Positions 56,171-63,720 of a stretch of DNA of 64,000 nt are shown piece after piece. Source of the DNA: Planctomycetota bacterium (lineage in GTDB: Bacteria > Planctomycetota > Phycisphaerae > Sedimentisphaerales > Anaerobacaceae). The stretch's first letter is position 1; every line of letters starts with the position of its first letter. The notes below the pieces were generated by a model. The model did not search any database. It was not told the DNA's origin and was given only the letters and a program-made list of their open reading frames with translations. Where the stretch lies: the NCBI GenBank assembly GCA_022566315.1, contig JADFJC010000005.1, positions 18,361 through 82,360 on the forward strand. The letters are read 5' to 3'. The position numbers were made by a program, and so were the translations under genes.

Positions 56171-58336
56171 ATGGCAGGTTCTGTACAATCAAATACATCA
56201 AAAGCACTGGAGTCAGACGCACTCAATACGCCTTTTGCGGCTTACAGCAATATTATTTTAGCTATTGGTCTGGTAACCGTTCTTGCAACACTTCTTATTC
56301 CTCTGCCAACAGCATTGTTGGATATACTTTTAGCCGGCAGCATCTCATTATCGGTGGCTGTTTTAATAATTACACTCACGTCAAAAGAGGCGCTCGAATT
56401 ATCCACCTTTCCTTCGCTGCTTCTTTTCGTAACACTGTATCGACTTTCTATTAATGTGGCCTCAACAAGATTGATACTCTTACAGGGCAACGCAGGGAAA
56501 ATTATACAGACCTTCGGAATGTTCGTTGCCGGTGGTAGTCTCGTTGTCGGACTGGTGATTTTCTTAATACTTGTCGTTATTCAATTCATAGTAATTACAA
56601 AAGGTGCCGGACGCGTAAGTGAAGTGGCTGCTCGTTTTACACTTGATGCTATGCCCGGAAAGCAGATGGCAATTGACGCAGACCTTAACGCAGGGACGAT
56701 TACAGAAAAACAGGCAAACGAACGAAGGGCTAAAATTGTCAGAGAAAGTGAATTCTACGGTGCTATGGATGGTGCCAGTAAATTCATTGTCGGAGATGCA
56801 AAAGCAGGGCTTATAATCACCGCTATTAACCTCATCGGAGGTATAGCTATGGGCTACTCACGCGGGATGACGATTGCCGGTGCCGTAAGGACTTATTCCA
56901 TTCTTTCAATTGGTGACGGACTTGTCAGCCAGATACCATCAATGATAATCTCCATAAGTGCGGGTTTTCTGGTAACTAAAATCTCCTCGAAACATAGCGT
57001 TGGCCAGGACCTTAGCATGCAGTTTCTTAAGACCAGCGAGCCACTGATAATAGCATCCTTCATCATTGCTTCGCTGGCCCTTGTGCCGGGCCTGCCTCCA
57101 ATACCATTTCTGTTGCTGGCGGCAGGTACCGCTTTGACCGGAAGAGCCGTGGCTAAGTCTGAAAAATCCCGTTCCGGAAAGCTCGAAGACTCGGGAGCTG
57201 CTCCGGCAAAAGCCGAGAAACAACCGGTTGAAGACTTGCTGGACATTGACAGAGTTTCTGTACAGGTCGGTGTGAGATTGATTACTATGGTGGACCCTCG
57301 CAAAGACAGTGCTATTTTCGATAGAATCGGTGCCTTGAGGAGAAAATTTGCTCAGGAGCTTGGCATCGTTATTCCTCTGGTTAGACTGCGGGATAATATC
57401 AACCTTGAACCCACTACTTATGTGATTAAGATTCTCGACCATATAGTAGCGAAGGGGCAATTAGAACCGAATATGTTCCTCGCAATGGATGCCGGTAATG
57501 TTCAGAAAAAAGTAGAGGGCATAGAAACCGCTGAACCTGTCTATGGATTGCCTGCTTTGTGGATTGCACCGGACGACAAAGAAAAGGCTGAACTAAACGG
57601 ATATACTGTAATCGACCCGGAATCCGTTTTCATTACTCATTTATCTGAAACGCTGAAAAAACACGCAGACGAATTATTGACTCGCGAAGACGTTCAGCTT
57701 CTTGTTGACCGGCTTCGAAAAACTCAGCCCTCTTTGGTCGGAGAGGTTGTTGGGGCCGATGGAGGAGTACCTATTGGACTGCTTCAGCGAGTGCTTAAGA
57801 ACCTTCTGACAGATGCAATACCGATCCGCGAGCTGACTGTCATACTTGAATCCTTGGGAGAGAACGCTTCAAAAACTAAAAACGCCGATGTTTTAACTGA
57901 GATGGTTCGTAAAGCCTTAAGCAGGACCATTACCGAGTTGTATAAGAACGAGGCTGGGAAAATTTTGGCCATAACATTGAACCCGGCGATCGAACATCAA
58001 ATGGTCTCAACCTTACGCCAGGAGGCCGATGGAATAAACCTCGCTTTATCCACCGAAATGGCAATGGATATAAGTAAAAAAAGTGCACAAGCCTGGAAGG
58101 CGGCAATGGACAAAGGCAGAGACAAGGTGGTTTTGTTATGTGATTCAAGGTTACGTTCACCACTGGCGGCAATGTTATCAAGAACAGTCGCACTCTTGCC
58201 GGTCATAGCTTATGACGAAATTGTGCTTGGAACCGAAGTAGAATCGATAGAAACAATATCCATCCAGCAAAATGAGATGACAGCACCCGAAGGACAAGGA
58301 CAGCTTACCCCTGCTTTAGCAGGGACGACAATGTGA
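56171..58336 (+). CDS. flhA: Flagellar export gate protein FlhA
   Basis: FlhA is the largest export gate subunit, forming the cytoplasmic docking ring. The 721-aa protein from the ATG at 56171 (MAGSVQSNTSK) has the eight-helix N-terminal part with PLPTALLDILLAGSISLSVA, the FHIPEP-like region ALELSTFPSLLLFVTLYRLS and AARFTLDAMPGKQMAIDADL, and the soluble C-terminal domain (VGVRLITMVDPRKDSAIFDR). The ORF-track extension upstream crosses a palindrome and fliN and is unlikely. C-terminal 12 codons contain CCCCTGCTTTAGCAGGGACG, a further palindrome-like stretch. Confidence 0.96.
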   Translation: MAGSVQSNTSKALESDALNTPFAAYSNIILAIGLVTVLATLLIPLPTALLDILLAGSISLSVAVLIITLTSKEALELSTFPSLLLFVTLYRLSINVASTRLILLQGNAGKIIQTFGMFVAGGSLVVGLVIFLILVVIQFIVITKGAGRVSEVAARFTLDAMPGKQMAIDADLNAGTITEKQANERRAKIVRESEFYGAMDGASKFIVGDAKAGLIITAINLIGGIAMGYSRGMTIAGAVRTYSILSIGDGLVSQIPSMIISISAGFLVTKISSKHSVGQDLSMQFLKTSEPLIIASFIIASLALVPGLPPIPFLLLAAGTALTGRAVAKSEKSRSGKLEDSGAAPAKAEKQPVEDLLDIDRVSVQVGVRLITMVDPRKDSAIFDRIGALRRKFAQELGIVIPLVRLRDNINLEPTTYVIKILDHIVAKGQLEPNMFLAMDAGNVQKKVEGIETAEPVYGLPALWIAPDDKEKAELNGYTVIDPESVFITHLSETLKKHADELLTREDVQLLVDRLRKTQPSLVGEVVGADGGVPIGLLQRVLKNLLTDAIPIRELTVILESLGENASKTKNADVLTEMVRKALSRTITELYKNEAGKILAITLNPAIEHQMVSTLRQEADGINLALSTEMAMDISKKSAQAWKAAMDKGRDKVVLLCDSRLRSPLAAMLSRTVALLPVIAYDEIVLGTEVESIETISIQQNEMTAPEGQGQLTPALAGTTM

Positions 58337-58417
58337 TAAAGTCAGAAAACAGAAGACAGAAAACAGAGGACAGAAAACAGACATCTGACTTCTGACTTCT
58401 GACCTCTGACATCTAAT
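58337..58417. repeat. Word-repeat spacer (ACAGAAGACAGAAAACAG / TCTGACTTCTGACTTCTG)
   Basis: Tandem words in two complementary halves between flhA and the small membrane protein. It could fold as a long imperfect stem in mRNA. Confidence 0.82.
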
Positions 58418-58435
58418 TAATATGGGATACGAATT

Positions 58436-58681
58436 ATGCCGTTACACGTTAAGTCGATTGCAGTAAGCATTGCCGTGATATGTTTTTTCGGCTTGAGCCT
58501 AATCGGTTGGATTAGCGGCCTTTCGCCGTTTACCTGTTGCAAAAGGGCAATGGTCGGCGCCGTGCTTGCCTATATAGCAGGCACTTTGGTTCTAAAGGCG
58601 GTAAACGCTATTTTGATAAGTGCGATGATTACAAACCAGATGAATCAACAAAAGGAAAAGAATAGTGGCGCTAAAGACTGA
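58436..58681 (+). CDS. Small membrane protein of unknown function between flhA and fliA
   Basis: An 81-aa protein with two predicted membrane helices (SIAVSIAVICFFGLSLIGWI, and AMVGAVLAYIAGTLVLKAVN). The end overlaps the fliA start by 17 bases. No family recognised. Placement between flhA and fliA suggests a flagellar role, but this is inference. Confidence 0.6.
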   Translation: MPLHVKSIAVSIAVICFFGLSLIGWISGLSPFTCCKRAMVGAVLAYIAGTLVLKAVNAILISAMITNQMNQQKEKNSGAKD

Positions 58682-59519
58682 AAACATCTCTGAAGAGCAG
58701 CTCATTAGCGACACCAAAGCCGATTTATTGACTTTGGGAACACCTGAAGATAGCCGAAAGCATCTAAATACGGTTGCCCTGCGAGCATACTCAGGCCAGA
58801 AAAGATCCGACAAAGACGGAATCGAAGATGGGCGGATAGCCGAGCTTTTGCCTATGGTTCACGGGATAGTCAGGCAGGTCGTAACGTATCTAAGGCCTCC
58901 GTTATCATTTGAAGATATGGTCTCCGCAGGAGCTGTTGGATTGGTTAAAGCTGCACGCGATTTTGACCCGTCACACCATGCCGAGTTCAAAACCTATGCC
59001 TATATTAGAATCAAAGGGGCCGTTCTTGATGAGCTAAGAGGCTCATCTTTGCTGCCTGCAAATCTCAGCAAGCGGGTTCGCAGCGCCAGGCAGCTCAGCC
59101 GCAAGATTCTTGAGCAGACAGGCACAGCCCCTACCGATGCCGAATTAGCCGAAAAACTTGGAATAACTATTGATGAGCTTTTTGAAACATTCGGAAACGC
59201 TCGTGCACAGTATTTTGTCTCACTCGATGGCTTTGGAGAGGATGCGCCTGCACTGAGTAATCTTTTAGCCGCAGCTCATACAATCGCTCCGGATAAGCAA
59301 ATCGAACGGGCAGAGCTTATAGATAAGTTAGCCGAGGCGATACAACAGTTGTCCAAGAGGCAGAGGCAGCTCATCTTGCTTTATTACCAACAGCACCTGA
59401 CAATGAAGCAAATCGCTGAGATTTTCGAAATTACAGAATCGCGTGTCAGCCAGTTGCACGCAAGTGCTATATTTAACTTGTCGGTAAAATTGAGGCAATG
59501 GAAAGATGGCAGATTATGA
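58665..59519 (+). CDS. fliA: Flagellar sigma factor FliA (sigma-28/WhiG type)
   Basis: Sigma factor for late flagellar genes. The 284-aa protein begins at a GTG and contains region 2 (LRPPLSFEDMVSAGAVGLVK, DFDPSHHAEFKTYAYIRIKG), region 3 (DELRGSSLLPANLSKRVRSA) and region 4 (LSKRQRQLILLYYQQHLTMK, QIAEIFEITESRVSQLHASA), close to FliA/WhiG. It overlaps the small membrane protein upstream and the next gene downstream (14 bases). The likely anti-sigma partner FlgM is encoded 2.2 kb downstream. Confidence 0.96.
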   Translation: MALKTENISEEQLISDTKADLLTLGTPEDSRKHLNTVALRAYSGQKRSDKDGIEDGRIAELLPMVHGIVRQVVTYLRPPLSFEDMVSAGAVGLVKAARDFDPSHHAEFKTYAYIRIKGAVLDELRGSSLLPANLSKRVRSARQLSRKILEQTGTAPTDAELAEKLGITIDELFETFGNARAQYFVSLDGFGEDAPALSNLLAAAHTIAPDKQIERAELIDKLAEAIQQLSKRQRQLILLYYQQHLTMKQIAEIFEITESRVSQLHASAIFNLSVKLRQWKDGRL

Positions 59520-59754
59520 TACCAATACGATAAAACCGGTCGAAGGTTTGCAAAGTATCACTGGTTTGACTCCCGCAAAACGCAGTGAAGAAAGAAAACG
59601 ACGTCGGCAGTTACACCAGGAAAATGAGGAAGAAGGAGAACAACAGTTGGATGAGTCGGTTGAGGAACAGGATATGGCCGATTCACCAGAAAAGCAGACT
59701 GAAAACCGAGGTAACCGGAACCCCGACGATGCCAGAATTGATTACTGCGCTTGA
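59506..59754 (+). CDS. Small charged protein of unknown function
   Basis: An 82-aa hydrophilic protein, with a basic stretch (AKRSEERKRRRQLHQENEEE) followed by acidic residues. It overlaps the end of fliA by 14 bases, so it is probably translated with it. Its C-terminus is partly low complexity. It does not match a family that I recognise. Confidence 0.5.
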   Translation: MADYDTNTIKPVEGLQSITGLTPAKRSEERKRRRQLHQENEEEGEQQLDESVEEQDMADSPEKQTENRGNRNPDDARIDYCA

Positions 59755-59842
59755 CGGACAGAAGTCGGAAGACAGGAGTTTAGCCCCCACCCCTGTGGTG
59801 GGGGGGGAAAGTCAGAAATTTGAAGAAGGACTAAGATAGAAA

Positions 59843-60130
59843 ATGACAAAGGTAGCAAGGCGAATTATAAAGAAGAGCAACGTAAAACTTGAAGGAAAGT
59901 TCACTCTTGATATTGTACAGCCTGAACCGGGCCAGCCGAAACAGCCGGGCACAGCCTTAGTTGAGCCACAGGTGCGTATCGTGGAAAACCAGCCTGAATT
60001 CGCTGTTATAGAAATAACCTGTTCCTGCGGCACAGGAATGTGTTTAAGATGTGAATATGCCGGTGCCAAAGCGCCGGAGGTCTCCCAAAAGCAAAATGGT
60101 GCGCCTGAAGTACCTGACCAAACAAAATAA
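59843..60130 (+). CDS. Small Cys-motif protein of unknown function
   Basis: A 95-aa protein; the feature of note is CSCGTGMCLRCEY, a C-x-C-x5-C-x2-C cluster that could bind a metal ion. The N-terminus is basic (TKVARRIIKKSNVKLEGKFT) and the middle VRIVENQPEFAVIEITC forms strands. The gene starts 88 bases after the previous one and ends just before the lipoprotein gene. Unknown; possibly a regulatory or assembly factor. Confidence 0.6.
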   Translation: MTKVARRIIKKSNVKLEGKFTLDIVQPEPGQPKQPGTALVEPQVRIVENQPEFAVIEITCSCGTGMCLRCEYAGAKAPEVSQKQNGAPEVPDQTK

Positions 60131-60145
60131 ATGGAGAAAAGTACA

Positions 60146-60724
60146 ATGAAAACTAACAAAAAAACAATCCTTATACTGATTTCATTAATGCCGATATTTT
60201 TGTTATCGAACTGTGTATCTGTCCAGGAACTGCCGAAGGTTGCCGCCCGATCCGACCCTGCTGAAATACAGCAGAGTGCTTCCGTAGCAAAAAGGTTCCA
60301 GGAATCTGCTTCACAGATACAGAACCCAACTGTCATAGAGTCCGCGATGGAATTGTCGAAAAAGCATGTCATACTTTCTGAAGAAGTGGCTGTACTACGG
60401 CAGGAAAACAAGGAACTTATTGTTCAAAAACAGCAGCTTAAAGACCAGGTCGTTGCTCTTGAGGCTCAATTACAGCAGACGCAAAAGGAATTAACCGAAG
60501 CAAATGACGTTTTGATTACAATGCGTATTGAGTTGAATAATTGGAAAGTCGATATCCTTGGTTTTCGTGATGAAATACGTAACGCCGAAACAGCCCAGCT
60601 GGAAGCTTTGCTTAAGATACTTAAAGTTCTTGGCGGAGAGGTCAGGACGAAATCGGCCAAGGGTGAGGACACAAGCTCGACCGCCGTCGCATCGTTAGGT
60701 AAAACCGACCAGTCTGAAAATTAG
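60146..60724 (+). CDS. Lipoprotein with coiled-coil, flagellar operon
   Basis: A 192-aa predicted lipoprotein: signal peptide TILILISLMPIFLLSNC with lipobox LSNC. Residues 60-150 form a coiled coil (EEVAVLRQENKELIVQKQQL, KDQVVALEAQLQQTQKELTE). The start at 60146 (MKTNKK) is preceded by GGAG at good spacing; the ORF track begins at 60131. It probably sits in the outer or inner membrane facing the periplasm near the motor (inference). Confidence 0.7.
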   Translation: MKTNKKTILILISLMPIFLLSNCVSVQELPKVAARSDPAEIQQSASVAKRFQESASQIQNPTVIESAMELSKKHVILSEEVAVLRQENKELIVQKQQLKDQVVALEAQLQQTQKELTEANDVLITMRIELNNWKVDILGFRDEIRNAETAQLEALLKILKVLGGEVRTKSAKGEDTSSTAVASLGKTDQSEN

Positions 60725-60749
60725 AAAACACTGACATTAGGTGAATCGA

Positions 60750-61523
60750 ATGAATAGCTCAAGAACGGTGTTATCATATCTGGTAGCTCGTTGCTCATCG
60801 CTTCCCCGCTTTCGCGGGGACAATTCCTGCTTTCGAAGGAATGACGTCACCCCCGCGAAAGCGGGGGGTGCCCCTGCAGAAGCACGGGCTTGTAGTTTGA
60901 GTTACATCTCACGAGTCGCAATATTGTTATTGCCGGCAGCTCTTTTATCAGGCTGCATTACTTATTATAGAGCTTCGGCTCCGGCAGCCAACTACTATTA
61001 TCTGAATCCGAATAAGAGCTTAACTACGGTTGGAAGGGTTGCTATTGTTGAGTTGGACAACGATTCGAGTTATCCCAAAATCTCCGCTGATGTAACCGAA
61101 AAACTTTATCAGTCATTGCAGAAGAAGCAGATTTTCGGTTTAACTATTGTCCGTCAGAATGACACTTCGTGGCGAAGCTTGCAGTTGGAACTGGACTCGA
61201 AATATGCCCTTGAACAGTTATTGGCAATCCGTGAGACGTTAAAGTGCGATGCGGTATTGCTCGGAACCATTACTGAATTCAGACCTTATCCTCATATGAT
61301 TATTGGACTTCGCTTGAAGCTTATTGACCTCAGAGATGGACAGTTGTTATGGGCACTTGAGCAGATTTGGGACAGCGCCGATAAAACAACCGAGTATCGC
61401 ATAAAAGACTATTTTCACTCACAAAAGCGCTCGGGTTATGCGCCTTTGTATGAACAGTTAGCGGCTGTCAGCTCGCTTGAATTTATAAAGTTTGTAAGTT
61501 ATGAGGTGGCTGAAACGCTATAG
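60750..61523 (+). CDS. Lipoprotein with element-extended N-terminus
   Basis: A 257-aa lipoprotein. The lipobox is in AILLLPAALLSGCITYY at about residue 70, but 50 residues before it are translated from a palindromic repeat (SSLPRFRGDNSCFRRN, TPAKAGGAP), so the functional start may be lower. After the Cys the protein has a beta-alpha pattern (VGRVAIVELDNDSSYPKISA, LKCDAVLLGTITEFRPYPHM) reminiscent of GNA1162/CsgG-like assembly lipoproteins. It follows the previous lipoprotein and is near flgM; function unknown. Confidence 0.65.
   Translation: MNSSRTVLSYLVARCSSLPRFRGDNSCFRRNDVTPAKAGGAPAEARACSLSYISRVAILLLPAALLSGCITYYRASAPAANYYYLNPNKSLTTVGRVAIVELDNDSSYPKISADVTEKLYQSLQKKQIFGLTIVRQNDTSWRSLQLELDSKYALEQLLAIRETLKCDAVLLGTITEFRPYPHMIIGLRLKLIDLRDGQLLWALEQIWDSADKTTEYRIKDYFHSQKRSGYAPLYEQLAAVSSLEFIKFVSYEVAETL
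60804..60868. repeat. Palindromic element P3 inside a lipoprotein gene
   Basis: CCCCGCTTTCGCGGGG, ATTCCTGCTTTCGAAGGAAT, GACGTCACC and CCCCGCGAAAGCGGGGG are stacked hairpins. It is in frame in the leader region of the lipoprotein and encodes about 20 residues. The same core appears reduced before flhA (56147-56159). Confidence 0.88.
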
Positions 61524-61539
61524 CCGGGACTCAAAATGT

Positions 61540-61668
61540 AAAAATGTGTTTGAAAAAAAAAGAAGAAATGTTCACAAACGAATAAACTCGTCCAAAAAAG
61601 ACGTTAACTTTAGAAAAAAATGAAAAATTCGGTAAAAATGTTAAAGTTTTGTCAAAAATGTGCGAAAA
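61540..61668 (+). promoter_or_regulatory. A-tract-rich DNA with curvature potential upstream of flgM
   Basis: Runs of 4-9 A residues recur roughly every helical turn (GTAAAAATG, CAAAAAAGACG, TTTAGAAAAAAATGAAAAAT), ending in the flgM promoter. A similar A-tract field is at 63827-63930. Phased A-tracts bend DNA and often flank regulated promoters. Confidence 0.5.
61642..61668 (+). promoter_or_regulatory. FliA (sigma-28) promoter candidate for flgM
   Basis: TAAAGTTT (perfect -35 match), an 11-base spacer, TGCGAAAA as a -10 box (5 of 8 matches to GCCGATAA). It lies 40 bases above the flgM start, with the correct spacing. Fits autoregulation of the FliA/FlgM circuit. Confidence 0.6.
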
Positions 61669-61707
61669 GAATCATAGATAGGAAATTCTGGAAAGAACTA
61701 TTGTGCA

Positions 61708-61977
61708 ATGATTGAAAAAGTAAATACCAATCAAATTCAGGGCTTCCTGGAAAAATCGTCATCCAGACAGCCCAACTCTGCGGCAGCTCTTACAGCTAAC
61801 GATGCGGATGTATCTGTGCAGGTCGATTATGCTTCTTTTATTGACAGGGCAATGCAAACCCCACAAACGGACACCCAGGCTGTCCAGAGGGCAGGAGAGC
61901 TTCTGTTGTCAGGTCAGCTTGAAAGTCCGGAAAACATCCTAAAAGCCGCAAAAAACATCATAGAGTTTGGTATATAG
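61708..61977 (+). CDS. flgM: Anti-sigma-28 factor FlgM
   Basis: An 89-aa protein whose C-terminal half AVQRAGELLLSGQLESPENI LKAAKNIIEFGI matches the FlgM anti-sigma motif found in distant phyla (helix, LxSPExI, second helix). N-terminal half is likely disordered, as in FlgM. It should bind FliA until the hook is finished and is then exported. Start ATG 61708 with GGAAAGAA upstream. Followed by a terminator-like structure. Confidence 0.85.
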   Translation: MIEKVNTNQIQGFLEKSSSRQPNSAAALTANDADVSVQVDYASFIDRAMQTPQTDTQAVQRAGELLLSGQLESPENILKAAKNIIEFGI

Positions 61978-62050
61978 AGGCTTTAGAAAAAAGTGTTGAA
62001 TCACAAGGCTGACCACGGATGGTCTAATAAGAAGCCTGAACGGATTTTAT

Positions 62051-62116
62051 GAACTCGGCGAGGAAATGTGTACGCTTAGCCCTCTAAGGTTACCCATCCC
62101 TCGCCGTTCTTTTGTT
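62051..62116 (+). terminator. Terminator-like structured RNA after flgM
   Basis: CGGCGAGG (62056) pairs with CCTCGCCG (62099), followed by TTCTTTTGTTTG. The 35-base loop contains an inner pair CTTAG/CTAAG, giving a branched fold. Consistent with a terminator for the flagellar operon, but a structured RNA is not excluded. Confidence 0.6.
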
Positions 62117-62230
62117 TGTAACGTGGTGGCTGCTGCATATTAAAGCGGCCACATTTTGTTCTGCACCAATACAGCTTAGGCTTGCGCCTGATTGGGGCAG
62201 GTTCGCAAAGTGGGAACACAAAAAATTGCG

Positions 62231-62716
62231 ATGGAGCTACATCATATAACACTGCATACGCCGATTGGGGAGAAATTCAAAAAGCTTTGGAAATATTACC
62301 TCTGCCAGAGCTGTTTGGCCGCCGTTGCTCTGTGTATCATTGTCTTAATTCTGGGCAAGGACAAAATGGTCGTAATCAGTGCAATGGGCGCCACCGCTTT
62401 TATCGTATTCGCAATGCCAACCGCTGCCTCCGCGCAAACAAGAAACGTCATTGGCGGCCATCTGGTTGGCTTAGCCTTGGGAACTATATTCTACTTCGTC
62501 GCACTGCCATATTTTCTTGAGTATCCCCTCGTAGTGGGAATTGCTATTTTTATTATGGTAGCGTTGGACGTCGAGCACCCTCCCGCGGCAGGTACAGCCT
62601 TGGCTGTCGTGATGAATGAAGTCTCACCTGATGTCTTCGTCACCATAATGGCATCTGCGGTAATACTATCACAATGCCGTTATTACCTGAGACATTACTT
62701 AAAAGATTTGATATAG
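62231..62716 (+). CDS. HPP-family transmembrane protein
   Basis: A 161-aa integral membrane protein from ATG 62231 (MELHHITLHTPIGEKF). It has four membrane segments (CLAAVALCIIVLILG, VISAMGATAFIVFAMP, LVGLALGTIFYFVALPY, VVGIAIFIMVALDV) and the HPP motif EHPPAAGTALAVV that names the family. Members of this family transport nitrite or anions in other organisms. Not clearly linked to the flagellum; starts after the flagellar operon terminator. Confidence 0.85.
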   Translation: MELHHITLHTPIGEKFKKLWKYYLCQSCLAAVALCIIVLILGKDKMVVISAMGATAFIVFAMPTAASAQTRNVIGGHLVGLALGTIFYFVALPYFLEYPLVVGIAIFIMVALDVEHPPAAGTALAVVMNEVSPDVFVTIMASAVILSQCRYYLRHYLKDLI

Positions 62717-63284
62717 ACTGCCTACTCGGCCTCGATGCCTGCTGCTCATAAAGCAGAAAGCCGAGTGTTAAACATAACAATCGAGTATCTGTGCTGTCAG
62801 ACCATTGTCGATGGACACTCTTGCTATGTCCAACCGGTCTGTATAGGTAAGGGTTCCCAAAGCCGGCTTATAGGCTTTGGGGTCTCTAACCGGGTTACCG
62901 GAGTGTTTGACCTGGGCGTTTGCAGCCGGTTCCCAAACGTACTTTTTTGTATCTGGCGTTCTGGCAGCATCGCTCATTTTATGGGACTTATCGTTTGACC
63001 TGCTTGTATGGCGCAGTTCGCAACTACTTTTGCTAAGAGGAATAGTTCTAATAACTCTGCATGAAATTCTTTTTCTCATTCCACCCCCCGACAACAATCA
63101 TTTTAGCAGATTCGAGCAGTTAAATCAAGGAAAATCTCATCGACCTCAGCCACAGACCCTGCTTTTTTGTGTCCAAGGCGATACCGTTTGTGCTCAGGCG
63201 ATATTATAGGGCAGGAAGGAAATTTGTGATGGATAACTATTGAATTCGTGAGTAGAATGTTTTGGGTTTAAGTTAGTTCCGGAC

Positions 63285-63412
63285 AGCGTCTATCAGGTAG
63301 TGGGTATCAGGTTACCAGAATATAAGGTTAACTGCACAGCATGAATTTGTCTTTTCCTGGTATCCTGATTTTCTGATATTCTTCACCCTGGTTTCCTGGT
63401 GGTCTGATTTCC
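63285..63412. repeat. Word repeats (TATCAGG / CCTGGTATCCTGATT)
   Basis: CTATCAGGTAGTGGGTATCAGG then ATCCTGATTTTCTGATATTC, the same ATCAGG vocabulary as between flgL and flgK. Fills the gap before the zinc-ribbon gene. Confidence 0.8.
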
Positions 63413-63431
63413 GAATTATTTAGTATTCGGC

Positions 63432-63500
63432 TCCACCATAAGGTGTCCTCCGTAAGTCCGCTTGGGGACGCCTTACGGCGGAGTCCCAAGGACTGCGGAT
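63432..63500. repeat. Palindromic element, CCGTAAGG family
   Basis: Inverted arms CCGTAAG and CTTACGG (about 63450 and 63472) plus GGAGTCCC/GGGGAC; it begins with CCACCATAAGGTGTCC, which is also found at about 35491 as CCACCGTAAGGTGTCC. Confidence 0.75.
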
Positions 63501-63519
63501 TGACATAAGGAATATACCG

Positions 63520-63720
63520 ATGCAGATTATCGCTCAATGCCCATCTTGTGGCAGTACCTGGCTGCTTGGTAGTAGTGCCGCTGACCGAAGGATAAACTGC
63601 CGCAAGTGTGGCAAATTATTCAAGGTCCCAAAGTTGGATGAGGTACCGAAGGCAACCAATGTGATAAAACAGGCAAAGGGCACTATTTACGTGGATGAAA
63701 CCGGAAAAACCTATGGCTAA
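63520..63720 (+). CDS. MJ0042-type zinc-ribbon protein
   Basis: A 66-aa protein with CPSCGSTWLL and INCRKCGKLFKVP, two CxxC pairs separated by about 17 residues, the MJ0042 zinc-ribbon arrangement common in planctomycetes and delta-proteobacteria. The rest is a basic tail. AAGGA precedes the ATG by 9 bases. A small regulator or adaptor; role unknown. Confidence 0.82.
   Translation: MQIIAQCPSCGSTWLLGSSAADRRINCRKCGKLFKVPKLDEVPKATNVIKQAKGTIYVDETGKTYG

Larger units (their letters stand above)
62717..63519. other. Mostly non-coding, repeat-rich stretch
   Basis: No confident gene. A minus-strand ORF (62768-63097) has no ribosome binding site or recognisable family. From 63285 the DNA contains TATCAGG/CCTGATT repeats like those at 35425, and from 63432 CCACCATAAGGTGTCC, then CCGTAAG and CTTACGG inverted arms (63450-63478), like 35490-35510. 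Confidence 0.7.

Noticed and set aside
62768-63097. 109-aa minus-strand ORF
   Set aside because: A stretch (DPKAYKPALGTLTYTDRLD) looks protein-like, but there is no ribosome binding site, no recognised family, and it lies in repeat-rich DNA. Left unannotated though not excluded.
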